Shown here in pieces: positions 10,730 to 24,389 of a DNA stretch of 64,000 nt. The notes below the pieces were generated by a model that was not told where the DNA came from, did no database searches, and saw nothing but the letters and a program-made list of their open reading frames with translations. Within the stretch, counting starts at the first letter, position 1. Each line of letters opens with the position of its first letter. The position numbers and the translations under genes were made by a program. The stretch is from Paramarasmius palmivorus (lineage: Eukaryota; Basidiomycota; Agaricomycetes; Agaricales; Marasmiaceae): positions 97,382 to 161,381 of the forward strand of contig JAYKXP010000111.1 in assembly GCA_037176845.1 (NCBI GenBank). Direction: 5' to 3'.

Positions 10730-12841
10730 TCAAAGCCTGGAGAAGAAGAAAAGAAAGAGTAGAATGTTCATGGATATGCAAATTATGCAAGGAATGGCAT
10801 AGAACATGGGTATCTTCAAACCTTCGGTGCGCAGAGGTTGAGGAACCATTGCTGTTGCTGTAAAGTGAGATGGCGGAACTAACAGAGAATGTTGAACGGA
10901 ATACTGACCTTCAACCGCTGGAGGTGTATCAAGTTCTTCTGGCACGCTTTGGTTGTCGGAAGTAGACGAGTTTTCTGTGGATCATAAATTAACAATGCAC
11001 CAACGAATGCAAGGAGATTGTGAGACTAACCATGAACTTCTTCAAACCAACTTGCCGTTGCCTCGTTATCGATGAGGATATCCAACTCTGGATGTCCCAA
11101 ACTTCGAGCAAAATCGGCAGTGGCAGGGTTGAAGCCACGAGCGACTTGCCAGTTGCAGATGGCAGGGTAGACATGGCTTGGCCATGTAATCACTTTTGGC
11201 AGAAAAAAGTCTACACTCGTATCCAGCTCCGGAACTCCCCATCGCCTACATTCCTCCTCTGTCATCTCAGATCGCCCATTCTCGTCAAGAGACCAGAAGT
11301 GGGTTCTGTTTTCCCCCCATGACTCGATTCCGGACCACGTCATGGGAAGAGGGTAGATGAAGAGGTAGATGGGCGGAGGTGTTTTAAATGTTAAGAATCT
11401 GTGTCGATTCTGGTAGCTTGATGATGTTGATCTGAGAAAGAGTTGAAAGTATGGGTTGAATGAGTCAACTATGACTATGCAAAGGAAGAATGATGAGTTT
11501 AATTGTCAACATGGTGATGGGGGGGACATACAGCATTGTTCCTCTGTTCCCAACATCCTGCAGCCATCAATGATCCTTGGGCTTTGCGACAGCCAACTGT
11601 CCCAAAGCTTTTTCCAGTCAAAGCGAAAACGAGCATCGACATCTGGACCGTCTAGCTTAAAACTTTAGAAATCAGCACCCAAAACTGAACCATTATGCCC
11701 ACGCTCACTCACTGAATCAGCCCATCATCCAATACCGTTTTATCCACCAAGCCCTTCCTCTCCTCCATTTTCCACAACACCCCACCATCCCGCCACCTCG
11801 CAACAGCCCCCAGTGAAGGGGAGTATACAGTATCAATGCGAAGCCCATCGAGGGTTTCCGGGGTGTTTTCCGGTGGGATGTTGAGCGGCACTTCACGAAA
11901 AAGGCTTTTGAGCGATGAAATTGAGTAATGACGCAGTGCACAATCCACAATGAGACGGTCTATCGTCGTTGAAGGGAATTGAAGGAGGAATTGAAGGAAA
12001 ATGTCGTCTTGTAGCATCTCTGCTGAGGATGGAATAGTAATTTCACGGAGTCTTCCAGCACCTGGAACGCGAAAAGCAGGCCCCTCGGGTCCCTCGGTCA
12101 GAGTCCCTCTCGTGTTCAACCATAACGCCGACTCATCGCAATCCAATTCCAGCTAAAAGGACAGCGTGTTAGCTTTGCGGGCACAGGAAACACCAAGTTT
12201 GGGACGCACCCGCAACCAATAAACAAAGATATCCCCCCAGAACGATTTTTTGTAGAAATGCCCAAGAGGAACGAGCTCTATCGCGCCAACTTGATCAGTA
12301 TACGGCATTGCTGAAGAGGGAGGAAGACTCACCGTCGTGGAAGATCAAAAATGGGACATTAGATCGGTTCAAGCCGTAGAGTTGCCATGCGTCGGGGGAC
12401 CTAGCTGGTTGTCAGTGAAGTTGGTGGGTGGGGAAGGCGGTAACGAACCTGTTTTGTGAAAAGTGACGGAAATCTGCCTCCCAGAACTCTTGTGCCTTTG
12501 GGCCTTTGTATTCGATGGCGGTGCACTTGATTTTCCGCTCAGGTAATTCAACGCTGTAGATCGTTCTCTGGGTCCTACATGATGGACAACTACAGCCTGG
12601 GATATCACGATGGATCTCTTCCAAAAGATACATCTCCCCTGTCGTCACCCGTTTAAACTATGATTTTTGTAGTCAGCTCAGGAATATACATCACAGTAAG
12701 GGCACATACCTCGTCGTATTCCGTAGGCTCCGCCAGTGAACTGAAATAGACGTCTCTCGCTGTGACATTGAACTGGTCGCGTGATACGTTGTTGATAGCT
12801 GGACCGGCAACGATGACTTGCGAGACGTTATTGAAGGCCAT
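10730..12841 (-). CDS. nine-exon agaricomycete family protein, paralogue 1 (561 aa)
   Basis: Exons (minus strand): 12841-12710, 12657-12449, 12400-12333, 12277-12210, 12152-11713, 11662-11532, 11474-11031, 10974-10909 and 10857-10730. All eight introns are GT-AG and 48-57 bases, and the frame closes exactly at a TGA. The start ATG gives MAFNN, then INNVSRDQFNV, a motif common at the N-terminus of agaricomycete accessory proteins. Residues about 45-115 contain a short C-x-C-x2-C cluster and YKGPKAQEFWEADF. Next come WQLYGLNR and FLIFHDE, which resemble a kinase N-lobe (my inference). Later motifs are LRIDTVYSPSLGAVARW, HFWSLDENG and an ARGF.PATADFARSLG block. I know this as a recurrent uncharacterised family; its function is unknown. 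Unlike its paralogues, it ends in a hydrophobic tail (NILLFLFFFSRL) read from what is 3' sequence in the others. Confidence 0.75.
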
Positions 12842-13280
12842 TATTGGCAAGGGAGGACTAGGGCTGAGGGCTTTGGTGGTGGTAGTTGAACAGCAGAAGC
12901 CGTGGAGTGCACGAGGCATCCGACAGGTTTATATCTGTTGGGCGCACGATGTGATGGGACAGATGGAATGGTCGGTGATCTCCAGAGGCCGGCGATAGTG
13001 TGGATGCTGTAGTAGGTGCTAGACCACTGGAGGGAGTTGAGCGTCACAGGTAAGGTGTTACATTGCAGTAGGAGGACATGGAAGTGGAAAGAACGACCAA
13101 GGTGAAGATGAGTGCAGGATGGAGTTGGCGGCTTTGGAGGTCCAGAGTACGGACAGGGAGACGGAGGAGTCGATTGGAATTGAGCTGTGTGTTGGTGAGT
13201 ATGGGACAGCTAAGATTGTTGATGGTATTGTTGAAATCAGCGGATAGTAAGAGGAGAGCAAAGACGACGAAGCAAGGGTG

Positions 13281-14300
13281 TTAGCGAAACAATTCCATCA
13301 TTAGTATAGAAATGAGTCGTACCACATTGAACGGGGAGAAAACAGAGGTTGGCAGAAGAAGCAAGTGTGTTAGATGGAAGGTAGTTTGACGGAACGTTCT
13401 GACTGAGCGCTCAGACGCGTCGCGAACACTCTTGATCGTGAACCACCACCACACAAGCACCCACCATAATCCTTCCCAGTTGCCGAAATTCTTCTCTTTA
13501 CAACGCTCTAGGATTATGCCCATCTCTAGGTTATTGTGGACTCATTCAAAATTTGAATCCTGAGCTTGCTCGGTCGGTCATTCTCTACAGGAATTACACT
13601 ACTTATAAAAGTCATACTAACCTTTATGGATGCAGGAGGCGCACAAAGGGTACATCATGCGCTCAAATCCAAGGTTTTGTAAAGACTGATGTTCTCAACT
13701 AGGTCTGTTTCTCCCTTCTCTGAATTATACACCCACCTCAGCTACTTATGTCTCTTCCCGTGCCCTAGTTATCGAAACCGACGCGTGGAACTCTAGTTAT
13801 TGTAGGAATTGGGTATGGGCTTGTGGATCGGGGATACAACTGTGAGTATTTGACCCTTATTCATGTCCTTTCCCCCTATTCTCATCTCTCGAGCACAGAA
13901 TGGCACTCCCAAGCTGGCACGGTGCAACTTTACAACACGAAAGATTCAACAAAAGGACGCCTGTACCTTCGAGTTGAAGCTTCTTGACCTCAAGGTACTC
14001 AGCTCTGTGTCCACCGGACTTGAAGCTTGAGGGCTTGACCCTCGATGCAGTCAAGGTATCCGTTGTTTCGCTCAAAATACATCGGTGAGCGCTATTTAAC
14101 AGCCAAGTCTATACTTGCTTATATTCATTTCCATTCTCTCAATCGCTCAGTCTCGCCCAGAATCTCCGCATCATCAAAGTCTCGGGCCAGAAAACTACAC
14201 TACCATTGGATGCCGCTGGTAACAGTCTCAAGCCAAAAAGTTCGTAGAAACCGATAGACTCAATATCCTCCACTCGGCAACGATGATCTCATTCTCAAGC
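13281..14300. repeat. duplication block F, copy 1
   Basis: This matches 20,819-21,850: 'gttctgactgagcgctcaga', 'gaaccaccaccac', 'ggatgcag.a.gc', 'attctcatctctc.agc.cag' and 'gtattccgttgttt'-like words are shared in order. It begins upstream of nine-exon paralogue 1, and the second copy adjoins block D copy 1. No coding frame is kept in both copies. A plus-strand stretch (KLARCNFTTRKIQQKDACTF) is open here but broken in copy 2. Confidence 0.5.
13403..13414. repeat. palindrome CTGAGCGCTCAG, copy 1
   Basis: This is a perfect 12-base palindrome inside the conserved context 'aacgttctgactgagcgctcagacgcgtcgcg'. The context recurs at 20,983-20,994 (perfect) and 39,292-39,303 (CAGAGCGCTCAG). A mutated form at 49,823-49,834 (CTGAGTGCACAG) ends two bases before the retroelement LTR. 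Homology between blocks changes close to this site in several copies. Confidence 0.5.
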
Positions 14301-17300
14301 AAAACCAAAACAGGTGAACATCTACCTCAAGATATCCAATGCGCAGATACTAAGAACTTTCGATGATAGCGGCTTTCTAGTCCCAGGCACCAAAGACACC
14401 AACACGACGCCCGGAAACCCTGGCATCTCCGAAAAGCGGTACGTGACAGCAGTTGAGAAGGTATCGCCCAATCTTGGGGCGACTGACTCTGTGGTTGACC
14501 TAGGGGATTAGACAGGATATCGAGCGCTTCTCCCGTATCAAGAACTTGTCATTGTTCTCGACAAAGCATCCCCCAAGCGTAAACCAGCTTTTCGGATGTG
14601 CACCTGCCTGCGCTGATATTCTACAATGGTGCGGCATCAACTTGGTTTCAAAGTTCCTAGCTTACCCTTACCTTGATTCGTACAGAACTGGTTCCTTTGG
14701 TTTCAGGCCTATAACCACACGCTGCTAGCGCTCTACATGCACCTCGCAAACCACAATACGCTCTCGCAAATCATTATCCACGGTAGTCGATTCAAAGATC
14801 TCGACGAATCGAGCGGCTGGCGAACAACCCCAAGGTACGTTCAAACCCATACTCGTACCCTCGGCTTGGTACTAATCGCATTACTGAACGAATAGGTTAA
14901 TCCAGTGCTAGGAAACCAAGAACAGGTGTCAAGCCTGTTCAGTCCACTCGAACCCGTACTAGGCATCAGCACCCCCAGGACGTCACTCCCAAATCACCTC
15001 TTCTGGATCTCGGCGCCCTGGGAAACGGGTGAATAGCCAAGTTGAAGGAGATGCACGACCGGTCTCGACGACGGTAAAAGCAATCTGAAAAACACAGGCA
15101 AGTTCATTCTACGTACCTTGAGGCTGCTATCATGACATTGGCTTCACAGGGCATCATTCGATTTCGATTCCAATATCTGCAACGACTCGGAACGCACGAC
15201 AGCCTCCTCGAGCTTATCCTCCGCCTGTGGTACGTTCTCCACATCTTTTCCTCGACTTTGACGCCAATTCCTCTCCAGGTGTTTCTTGCCAAGAAACATG
15301 CGACAATTCTCATGTAAACTCCATGTAAAGACATTCTCCGATACACAAAGAATGCTCGTGTACACCGGACAGATCCGAACTAGCAATCGACACTCTTTAC
15401 CGCTCGACGACTCAAGGGAAAGATGACCTATATCTACCTCATACAACACACCGAATACCAAGAGCCAACATAATCTTGTTGGGATTCTCTGACTTGGATC
15501 CCAGGTATGTGTTCTACGTCTTTATCCATGGTCCTAATACTGATTCCTCTTCGAGCTTTTCCTTAGTAAAAACCACGCAGCGGTTTTCTCTGCAGTACCT
15601 TAGCTTACGAAAAGATCGCTCCTGCACGCCAAACACATCCGCTAGCGATCCATCGACACAAGACACAGAAAGCCAGCCAAAAGTAGGAATTCTTCAGAAT
15701 TATGGTACGCCCAACACGTTCGATTCGATTCGTTCATCCATCCGCATACCTGCATATCTAGAAAATGCACATCAAGACTTATACATCAAGGCATCACTCA
15801 AGGAGCCGGACGATGAACGAGGATACCCTCGGAATTGGGACTAGTATCTATGAGATTTCGTTCGTCGAGTACTACTATTCTTTGTACAATAACCGATGTT
15901 CCCTGAACCTCGTTTGCCGCGAGCCGCCACTTGAGCTCGATGATTGGTAACTGTTGAATATGAAAGTTGGTTAGCGTGATCGTAGTGTCTCGAGTCAAAA
16001 AAAAAAAATCGCACCATGTCAAATCAACGCCCAGACCTGCTCCCGAGAAGCTGCGTCAAGAACACTTGACCCGAATAACCTAGCATTGGTGTTGAAACAC
16101 CTCCAATCCAACCCAGAGCTTGCATGCAACCAAATACCCCAACTCGAGTGACAAGTAGCCTCCCGAGTTGTGGACCTTTGAGCATGTACCAGTCTATGCC
16201 CATGCTTCATGCTCGGATCCATGAACAAGACGGTAGACCAGACCCCACAGAGATTGGGTCGCATGTGCGGTCGATAGGCCGATTCGAGGATGTGATTGTG
16301 GACGTTCGGTTCCCTACGACGCTCGCGTTGTAGGCAAGGATACGAGTTGAGAGGTAGTAGAGTGGTTTTCGGTTCTATGTAGTCTTGAGAACGCGCAACG
16401 AGGTTGAGGAGAGCGGAATACGGTAGTAACTCCTGTTTTTTTTTTTTCGTGCTTGAGCGGATAGGCGTGTCAAGTGAGATGTGATGCGAAAGTAAACGGT
16501 TGGAGGGGAAATTGCAAAAAAGAGAGGAGCTGAGGCGCGTCAAAGGCTCGAGATTATGGTGGTGGAAGGAACTTGAAAGGCACTATTCGGCTCCTTTTCG
16601 GGGGTTCGCCGCTACTCCATGCCTTCCTCTTCAAAAGATAAACAGGGCGAACTGGATCATGGTCCATAGATGAACAGAGGCATCCAAGAATCGCAATAGC
16701 CGCCACCGATCCCTGCTGTATCCTCAGACCGAGTATACTGGGTAAGCATAATATATGGGCTATAGATGTTCGCTTCCAACGCCGGCTAGAGCCAATAATC
16801 TGCATCCTGTATATCCTTTCCTTCACGACAAGACAGTGCTCCGCATCATTCAGGTCAAAGACGCCCAGCTGATGTTTGCGCTCGTACCCAAGATCAAGGA
16901 TCGTGTGTACGTGACCACTGAACTTGTACGAGGCGCTCGATATTTGAGAGAATTGAATGGTGGGTTTGTCTTCCTAAGTATACTGTCAAACTAGAGAAAA
17001 GAACGCAAAAAAGAGTCAGAGATCGACTGGGGCACGAAGAACAAAGCACCGGTACGTACCATAGAATTCATTCTTTTCTCAAGGCTATTGCTCATTTTTG
17101 TCGGTTCCAGAGTGTTGGTAGAGGAAATTAGACACGATTCGCCCCGCACTGCTATCCGACAACCCAAGCCCGACTTCTCAATTTGCCGAATGCCCAATAT
17201 ATTCGCTTTCGCTATCGTAGACTTGCACAAAGTTGCACAAAGCTTTAAAAAGTGTTAGCGAACGCATCCTGGGAGAGCGAGCAAGGCTCGCACCTATTGC

Positions 17301-17480
17301 TACGTTGACTATCCAAACGCGTTGACTTTGGAGATTCAGAGGTTGTTTACAAACATGATCCGCAACAAGGTCGGCTGGCATTGAGGTTGACGAATGAATG
17401 CCATCTGAAGAGCTCATTCGTCAGTATGCGTTTTCGAGAAAGGATGAGGCGAACGTACTGAATGCCTAACTATCCACCGG
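14300..17480. other. gene-poor stretch with unidentified short exon-like pieces
   Basis: I found no recognisable domain. Plus-strand exon-like pieces with GT-AG boundaries are visible near 15,130-15,310 (HDSLLELILRLW, then a 49-base GT-AG gap, then VFLAKKHATILM), 15,480-15,840 and 16,830-16,960 (KTVLRIIQVKDAQLMFALVP). They may be the remains of one or more genes, but I cannot join them into a frame or assign a family. No second copy of this interval was noticed. Confidence 0.3.
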
Positions 17481-17499
17481 ACCAAATGCCTGGGGTGCT

Positions 17500-19190
17500 G
17501 TTTTGATACGATTCTCAGTGTCCTTCAAGTTGAAGGCATCGACGAAAGTTAAAGGCAGGTTGGACTGGTTCTACAGGCAGTGTGGTATTAGCGTAGCAGG
17601 GGTAGTTCGACGAAGCAGAAGACGCACCTTATTACAAACCAAGTTCAAGCTACTGCCCAGCTTTGCTGACCAGAAAGTGGATGTCGGTAATCCGCGGCCT
17701 AAAACTAGGAGACCTGTCGATAGGTTGTCTAGTGCCTGCGGTTCTTCGGAGGATAGTTCCATCAACTGCCGATCCGACAAAGAACAGAGTTTGATAGATG
17801 ATGTGTTCGAGAACGGCTGGTGAGCAGACGAGTTGAAGTAGCTAGTACCTGTTGAATGTAAATATCAGAAGGTATTGTTTGGTTCGATAGCACGCACCTT
17901 TGCTTCTGAGTGTAAACGGACTATGAATCCTAGGGTCTGTAGTTGACGTCGTAGCACTGTCTCTAGTGCTTTTGAGTACTGGCCTACAGAAGGTACGGCG
18001 TCAGATATTCTTGCAACCAAATGTTCAGCAAGATAGCTTACTATGGGAGGGGGGTGAAGCCTTCGAACTCGTCGGTGATGGGGTGACTTGTCACTTGAAC
18101 GTTTGACCGTTCCCCGCAGTTCCAGCTCTGATATCGAAGCCTTGTCATAGCACGTCAGAGAAAAGCAAACACGGGCTGACGAAGACGTACCTTGCCATTG
18201 AAAAGGCTAGTATCGCGTGCCAGGGCATCTATCGCGAGCGATAACAGCGAAACCTGTGAATAGAGAACAGTAGTTGAGCATGACTTTGGGCACTTGTAAA
18301 AAGCACATACCTCTGTCCTGGCAAAGACGATAATATGGTATCGTGCTTGCGTAGATAGGCGATGTCCCCGAAGCGCAGAGAAAGTCAAGGTTTTACTTTC
18401 AATGAACAAGTTAAACGACAGTGCTTGAAGAGCGTGTTCTGAGGTTAGAAGAACGAGCTGCTCAGATAAAAGGGGAACACTGAGCCGTAAACTGCATACC
18501 AGATTTCATTTCTTTGCGTCTTCCAAGGTTCGCCTTTATATTCCTGACGCGTCTTACACCCTTTGAAGCATCAGTCAGTCTGATAAACGAATCGCGGACA
18601 GGATAATCCACCTTGTTGGTTCGAGATCCCGTGATGTGTCTATAGGAAAGGTAACGAAAGAGGTTTCGAGGGACTTGAAGGATTTCGCGTTATGATTAGG
18701 GTTGTTTGGGTGTGTCTATATCCCAGAGTACCATTTGAAGGGGTCAGGAAGGTGTGTAGGCACTAGATTTTGAGGTTAGTGATGTAGAGGTTGAACGGAA
18801 CTTGGGGACGTACTACGTGCGACCATCTCCTTGGGCTGAGGCTTGCCCGAGTCGAAGATGGCGGAAAATCGACCCCATGTATTCTGGTTGAAGGGCTGTC
18901 ACCGGTCACCGTCCAATGGTAAGCGTAAATTCGTTGAGTGGTCTGTAAACTCACCAGCTAAATATCAGCCTCCCAATGATAGTTTTCCCATTCATGTTCT
19001 GCGAAATATGAACCAATATCTTTCGTATCCTTGCTCCGTGCTTTGAAGAACTCCTGATAGATGCATCGGTTGAGATGAACGACCTGAAGAGCGCGATGAT
19101 GGTGGTCCGGGAACAAGGTATCACGACGCGTCTTTGCTGTCGACAACCATGTTCCTCATCCACTCCTCGCCTCCCTGCAAGCACACTCTT
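17500..19190 (-). CDS. unidentified multi-exon gene, duplication block D copy 1
   Basis: Peptides conserved with block D copy 2 lie in order on the minus strand: QEFFKARSKDTKDIGSYFAE (about 19,060), FNQNTWGRFSAIFDSGKPQP (about 18,880), FRYLSYRHITGSRTNKVDYP (about 18,640), TLTFSALRGHRLSTQARYHI (about 18,370), an exact 63-base exon at 18,253-18,191 starting VSLLSLAIDALARD, and GQYSKALETVL (about 17,970). Gaps between them carry GT and AG ends and are short. I do not recognise the family. Because peptides rather than only bases are conserved between copies, I think this was a real gene. Whether this copy is still intact I cannot settle, because several exon joins are uncertain. Confidence 0.4.
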
Positions 19191-19279
19191 TTCGATCCCC
19201 TTGGCTATCTCTCACAGAACAAATGAAAGGTACGTCCTGCCTATTTCAGTGTACCTAGTCGCTGATACGCATCAACACA

Positions 19280-19900
19280 GACACCTCTGACGTGCGCGTT
19301 TGTGGTATATTGCAGATTCGTACACCCATCGCCTTCATCTCCTGCCTCTCCTTCACCGACTTCCTTACCTTCCTCTCCGCTATCTCCTCGCTCCCCCACG
19401 AGAACACCAACACCCCCAACACTAACCTAAAGAGTAACATACGCCGACATACACGCCTACATTCGTTGAACGAGAGCTAGTTTCTGGGGCGATACACGAG
19501 CTTGCTCTACCCCCATCTTCATTCACCCCATCTTCTTCTCCATCCTTTTCCGCCTCCCCATTACCCCCACACAGCTCCGCGTCCGCGTTCATCGCAACAC
19601 TCTTCCCAACATGGTACCTCGCCCCTGTCCTCGCGCTCACGAATGCGATTTGGGGTATGAGAAGGGACGCGCCGGGGGGTGTTGTGCGGTATCGTCGGCC
19701 GCTGCCTCCTGACTTTGGGGGTGTCGGTGTCGGGGTGTAAGGGGTGTTGGGGGTGTTGGGGGTGTGAAAGGCAAGGAAAAGATGTATTACTCGTGGGTTT
19801 GGTAGCGAGTCATGTATATCTGGGTGTTGGTTGGGGGCATTGGCTGCTTCTTTTCCTGTGCACGAGGATGTAGCAGGGGAGCGAGTAGATGTCACTACAC
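19280..19900. other. pyrimidine-rich, low-complexity region beside block D copy 1
   Basis: The plus strand is long in C/T (proline, serine and threonine codons) up to about 19,600. It then turns G/T-rich ('gggggtgttgggggtgtgaaagg') up to about 19,880. Its counterpart is at 37,650-38,310. Frames are open by composition on both strands, so long frames here prove little. The hydrophobic plus-strand reading (FTDFLTFLSAISSLPH) resembles a membrane segment but is not kept in one frame in both copies. Confidence 0.4.
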
Positions 19901-20818
19901 CGGAAATGAAGGAGAAGGAGGACGAGTGGCAAGAGGTGGTGTATGTTGAACTTTGACGCGACTCGCAAATGCCTCACTGACATAGTGTTCTGGGACTGGG
20001 CTACTAAAAAGATTCTGACTTGGCCACTTTATTGTTGAAATCAATATTGTACACTTGGGGCCCCAGACGTCTAAATAGTCAAGGATAAATAAAATCTAGC
20101 CGTTTTGAGAGCCCAGTAAGTTCCGTCCGATTTACAGCTTTGAATAGATTACACACTGTGGTGCATGAATTAGCGCCGCACACGGAGCAGGTGGATCAAA
20201 ACGACGTACTATAGATGATCACCTCCAAATCCCTCAAGGGGTGATAGCGTAGTATCAGCGGCGGATGTTGACAATAACGATAGCTATTGAGTCTTGAGAA
20301 TGATTAGCGGGAACAGGCGAAAAAAGGAACGAACATGCTCACTCGATGTTTGCATGTAGTCTACAATTGAAATATTGGAGTCTGACAGGGAGAACGACTA
20401 TTCATCCGTGAGAGTTAGCTTGATTGAGTGTAAGAGGCGGTGGGCTAGGGGAGTTGATAGCCCGGTAGGTACTAGGGAGCAGCGGGAGAGTTTAGCTTGA
20501 ACTGAGGATCTTGAAGGCCGGTAGTCTTGAGATGGGACAGTGGACATTCAAAATGTCGGAGGTGACTAGACCGTTGGGGTTGCAATGCTCTTTTTATCGC
20601 CGCAGTGGGCGTTCTTTCATCTTGGTGAGGTCGACATGTCGGCGCATTTGTGTTCCGGACTTTGGTGAAGGGGATGCTGGTAAAGGCCGGTGCATTTGGT
20701 GACTTTCGATGTCTTGGATAGCTCTGGAGGACGGGTGGAGTGAACTGGAGTTGAGTTGTATGTTGATGGTGATGTTGAAATCGGCGGATGAGGAGAGAAG
20801 CAAAGACTATTGAGGAAG

Positions 20819-21850
20819 CGTATCAGCAAAAACAATTTCATCGCTAGGTAGAGTGAGTCTCGTACCGCTAATTCCATCCCAGTAATCCGTTGAACGGGGA
20901 GATAGGAAGAGAACCGAGGCTGGCAGAGGAACGAGGGGAGAGAGAACTGTGGTTAGTGCTGGTGGTAGTGGTTGCGTTCTGACTGAGCGCTCAGACGCGT
21001 CGCGCATACCCTTTGATCATGAACCACCACCACGCCCAGCATTCCAACGTATCTTTCCTCAACTGCCCTCGCAATATGTCAAGTCAGAAAATGCTCGTAA
21101 ATTGGAGCCGTCTCTGAAAGAAAATATGTCGCCGAGGACCCATACAATTCCTGGGCTTGCTCACCGGTCGGTTCACGCTTCTCTTCTATGGAGATTACGC
21201 TCAACTGATCTGTACGGATGCAGAAAGCAGAAAAAATACATCTCATGGGCTCGAATTCAAGGATGTCTGAAGGATGAAATTCTGAACTAGGTGTGTTCCT
21301 CCCTTCTCAAAATCAATGCTCCAAACTCAACTATCACCTTTCGCGTGCTCTAGTAACCAAAGTCGACGCGTAAAAATCTAGATGCTTGTACAGGCATTCG
21401 GCTTTGAGTATCAATTGTTGGCTAGGAGCTTGTGGACCGGAAGGAAAACTAATGGTAACGGTGAGAGCTAGCCTTATCCATCCACCTCGCATTCTCATCT
21501 CTCAAGCCCAGAAATCCATTGCAAAGTTGGCGCCTCAAGAACACTGTACGACATAAGACTCAGCGAATGGACTCTGAATTATCAAAGATCCCAACCTCAG
21601 AGTACGCGATGCTTGGCTCTCCATGCGATCAAAGGTATTCGTTGTTTCATTCAAAATACATGGGTGAGTACCCAGCTACAGCCCTGTCTATACTTACTCA
21701 TTGTACCTTCATGCTGTCGCTCAGAGAGTTTACACACCACCGTAATTCCAGGCTAGAAAACTACCTTCCGATGGTACACAGGCGCTAGTCAACTCGCTAC
21801 CGACAACCAGATTATCGAAATTTTATCTCAAGCATCCAGCGCAAAGCTAC
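20819..21850. repeat. duplication block F, copy 2
   Basis: This is homologous to 13,281-14,300, including the palindrome at 20,983-20,994. It directly follows block D copy 1, whereas copy 1 of block F follows the nine-exon paralogue 1. The two arrangements show that block junctions have been reshuffled. Confidence 0.5.
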
Positions 21851-24370
21851 CGAGAACGACTGTGAAGACTTTCAAACCCTCAGAAAGGACCCAGGGCGGA
21901 ACGACACCGAGACGACTTGAAACGATGATTGAGGGAAAGTGAGGAATGACAGGCGTCAAAATCCAACGGGTAAGTTGATTCCACGCACCCTTAGACTACT
22001 AGTACTCTAATGACATTGGGCCTACAGGATACTATGCGCCGAATACAGCCCTTATGCCAGTTTTCCGGCGTGAAGAAACCGGGAATGACAGACGGAACGA
22101 CTGTCGAATCGCCTGGTATGGCCCACAGAAAGGAAGCGACACTCATGAACCTCGAGATCCTAGAAAGGTGGAGAAAGACCCAGCCCGTGCCAGACTATGG
22201 TTCAGCCTAGCAAAGGCAATCCGAAAGCGTCAGGTGAGTTCATTTCGCGCATCCTTATCTTCAAGTCATTATTGACATAACATCCAAGTTCAGCACCAGC
22301 ATCAACTTGCCGTGCGGGGTCGATGATTGCTAGGACAAGCCAAGCAGCTCCAGGTCTCCGAGTCGGTGAATGAAACACGTTCGACGAGCTTCGGAAAGTT
22401 TGACCAGCTAAACTGCTGCGTCGTCGAGGATAAAACCAGTTTGGATGACCCAAATTGGAGGTGTCAATTCAACTTTGACGCATGGTGTCTGGGCTTTCTA
22501 GGCCGGGTTTACTTTGCTATACATCCTAGGGTTCAGGCGGACGATCATGGCTTCAAATAGAACGCTTTGTTATTGACGGATACCAATACCGAGATCGTAC
22601 ACCCATGGTCGATGTAACACTCGAGATGTATATACAGCCGTACTAGCTTTCAATCAGAGTACATTGTACGCGTATCCAATCTCTCAAGTCCTAGCCTCGA
22701 TCCTTTCTGGAATAGTGGCATAGAGCGATTCTAGGGCGAACGAAACCGCATAGCAATCTAGCATAGCATATCTTCGATCCTATTTACGAGTCTCGGGCAA
22801 TACAAATGAGGCGCAAACGCCCCCGAAGGAGGCATGGCGAGAAACGATTACTGTAATAACGTACTCCCGGTCACTGTTCGGTGCAGCCTGATGACATGCT
22901 TTTGACCCAACAGACTAGGCAGCATACGTCTATTGGCGTAATTCCAGAACGAAATCTTCCATCCGGTGAAGGCTTCCTCGAAATTGCTAGAACATCTCCA
23001 GAACGAACCGCCGAAGATCATACGAAAACGCCACAAAGGTGCCACTGCCATCTACGAGAACAGCACCAACATGAGTAATATCTTAGCGGCGAATAAAAGC
23101 CTGGAGTACCTCGTTCTCATGATGTCGGACATGGACATCGTACTGCGAAAGTCACTATTTGCACGGGTAGAAAGGAGGTAGAAGTAAGCACTGTGAGTCG
23201 TACAACCACGAGGAACGCATGACTCACCAATTGACAGAGCCCGGTGCCCACGCACATGAATTGTCCAATCTAACGACTTCCTTCAACACGAGCACGCTAG
23301 TGCATACTAAGCATATTGGACAACCCGGCCAATAAAGATAGCAGTGTCCTTCATATGTGTATCTAGACCATACCATGAGTACAAGCTATATGAAGAACAG
23401 ATTTTGAACATACTCCGACAGTTGAAAGCCTCCAATTGAGAAGTCCAGCCCTGGGCGACTGTATGTCGCTGATTAGCATCTGGGGAACGAGTTCAAAACG
23501 CAGACAGTACAACATACCTCTAAACCGGGGAAGGTGACATAGACAAGGATTTGGATCCTAGAAATCCCGTTAGCACTTGAAGTTTGGGGGTAATAGTTGT
23601 CACCCACCTGTGGAATGTTCACCGAGCTCAGATACCGTGTCGAATTCGAATACCACGCGTTACGATGGCTTTGAATAAACGAACGGAGGATGGCGCGAAT
23701 TGCGGTGCTTGTAGTCACGCTCTTAACCTATCGATGAAGCCGTCTTTTCTTGCGTTGTTCTTTGAGTCTCGCCTAGGGTTTCCTATAGATTGGTGTTAGC
23801 TCCTGAGCGAAGAAATATTCTGAACGAGGACGTATCGTACATGAAAGATCTGGAAATCCTGAAACCTTCATCCCTTCGCCGCTCAACAACTCCAAGGTTC
23901 CTGCCCAAACTTGCTCAGGCTCTTGATGACCTTTCCAACAAACACCGCTCAAAGCTGCAACCTCCCAGGTCCTATATGGGCACACCAGTCTTGCGAGCCC
24001 TGACAGGCCTCGCCGGTGTTTCCTCTTTTATGCCTGACAACTATTTCAAGAGTCAACAAAAAGACGGCTTGCAGCGATACCATGAAAACACGACAACGCA
24101 CCGAGTCTTTCCCCGGTAAGTTATCTGTTAGCTTTCAAATTTCAATCCTCGCGATGAACTTGTATTTTGACCGTGGAAGATCTTCGACAGGGTGCTGTAG
24201 AGAAAAATTTAAAAAGGTGTTTTTGAGTCAGAGCAACGGGCTGTAGGAAAAGTAATATACCATGTATTGATAGCCATATAGTATCTTCATGTGATGTGAG
24301 GAATGGTAGGAAAAGAAAAAGAGACTGAGAGGTGATGCTCGTTGTCGTGGTTCGTGATCAAGAGGTTGTC
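21850..24370. other. unassigned sequence between duplication blocks
   Basis: No domain was recognised. Two plus-strand frames read like genuine protein but lack known motifs. One is at 22,966-23,181 (SKLLEHLQNEPPKIIRKRHK, then MSNILAANKSLEYLVLMMSD). The other is at 23,790-24,119 (NEDVSYMKDLEILKPSSL, FLPKLAQALDDLSNKH). They may be exons of small genes. I saw no second copy in the window. Confidence 0.3.
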
Positions 24371-24389
24371 GGCATCATTGACTCTTCTT

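Noticed and set aside
18612..18632. GGTTCGAGATCCC resembling a tRNA B box (also at about 36,975)
   Set aside because: Spacing to CC is wrong for a B box and no A box or cloverleaf is seen; the bases fall in a conserved coding stretch (GSRTNKVDY).
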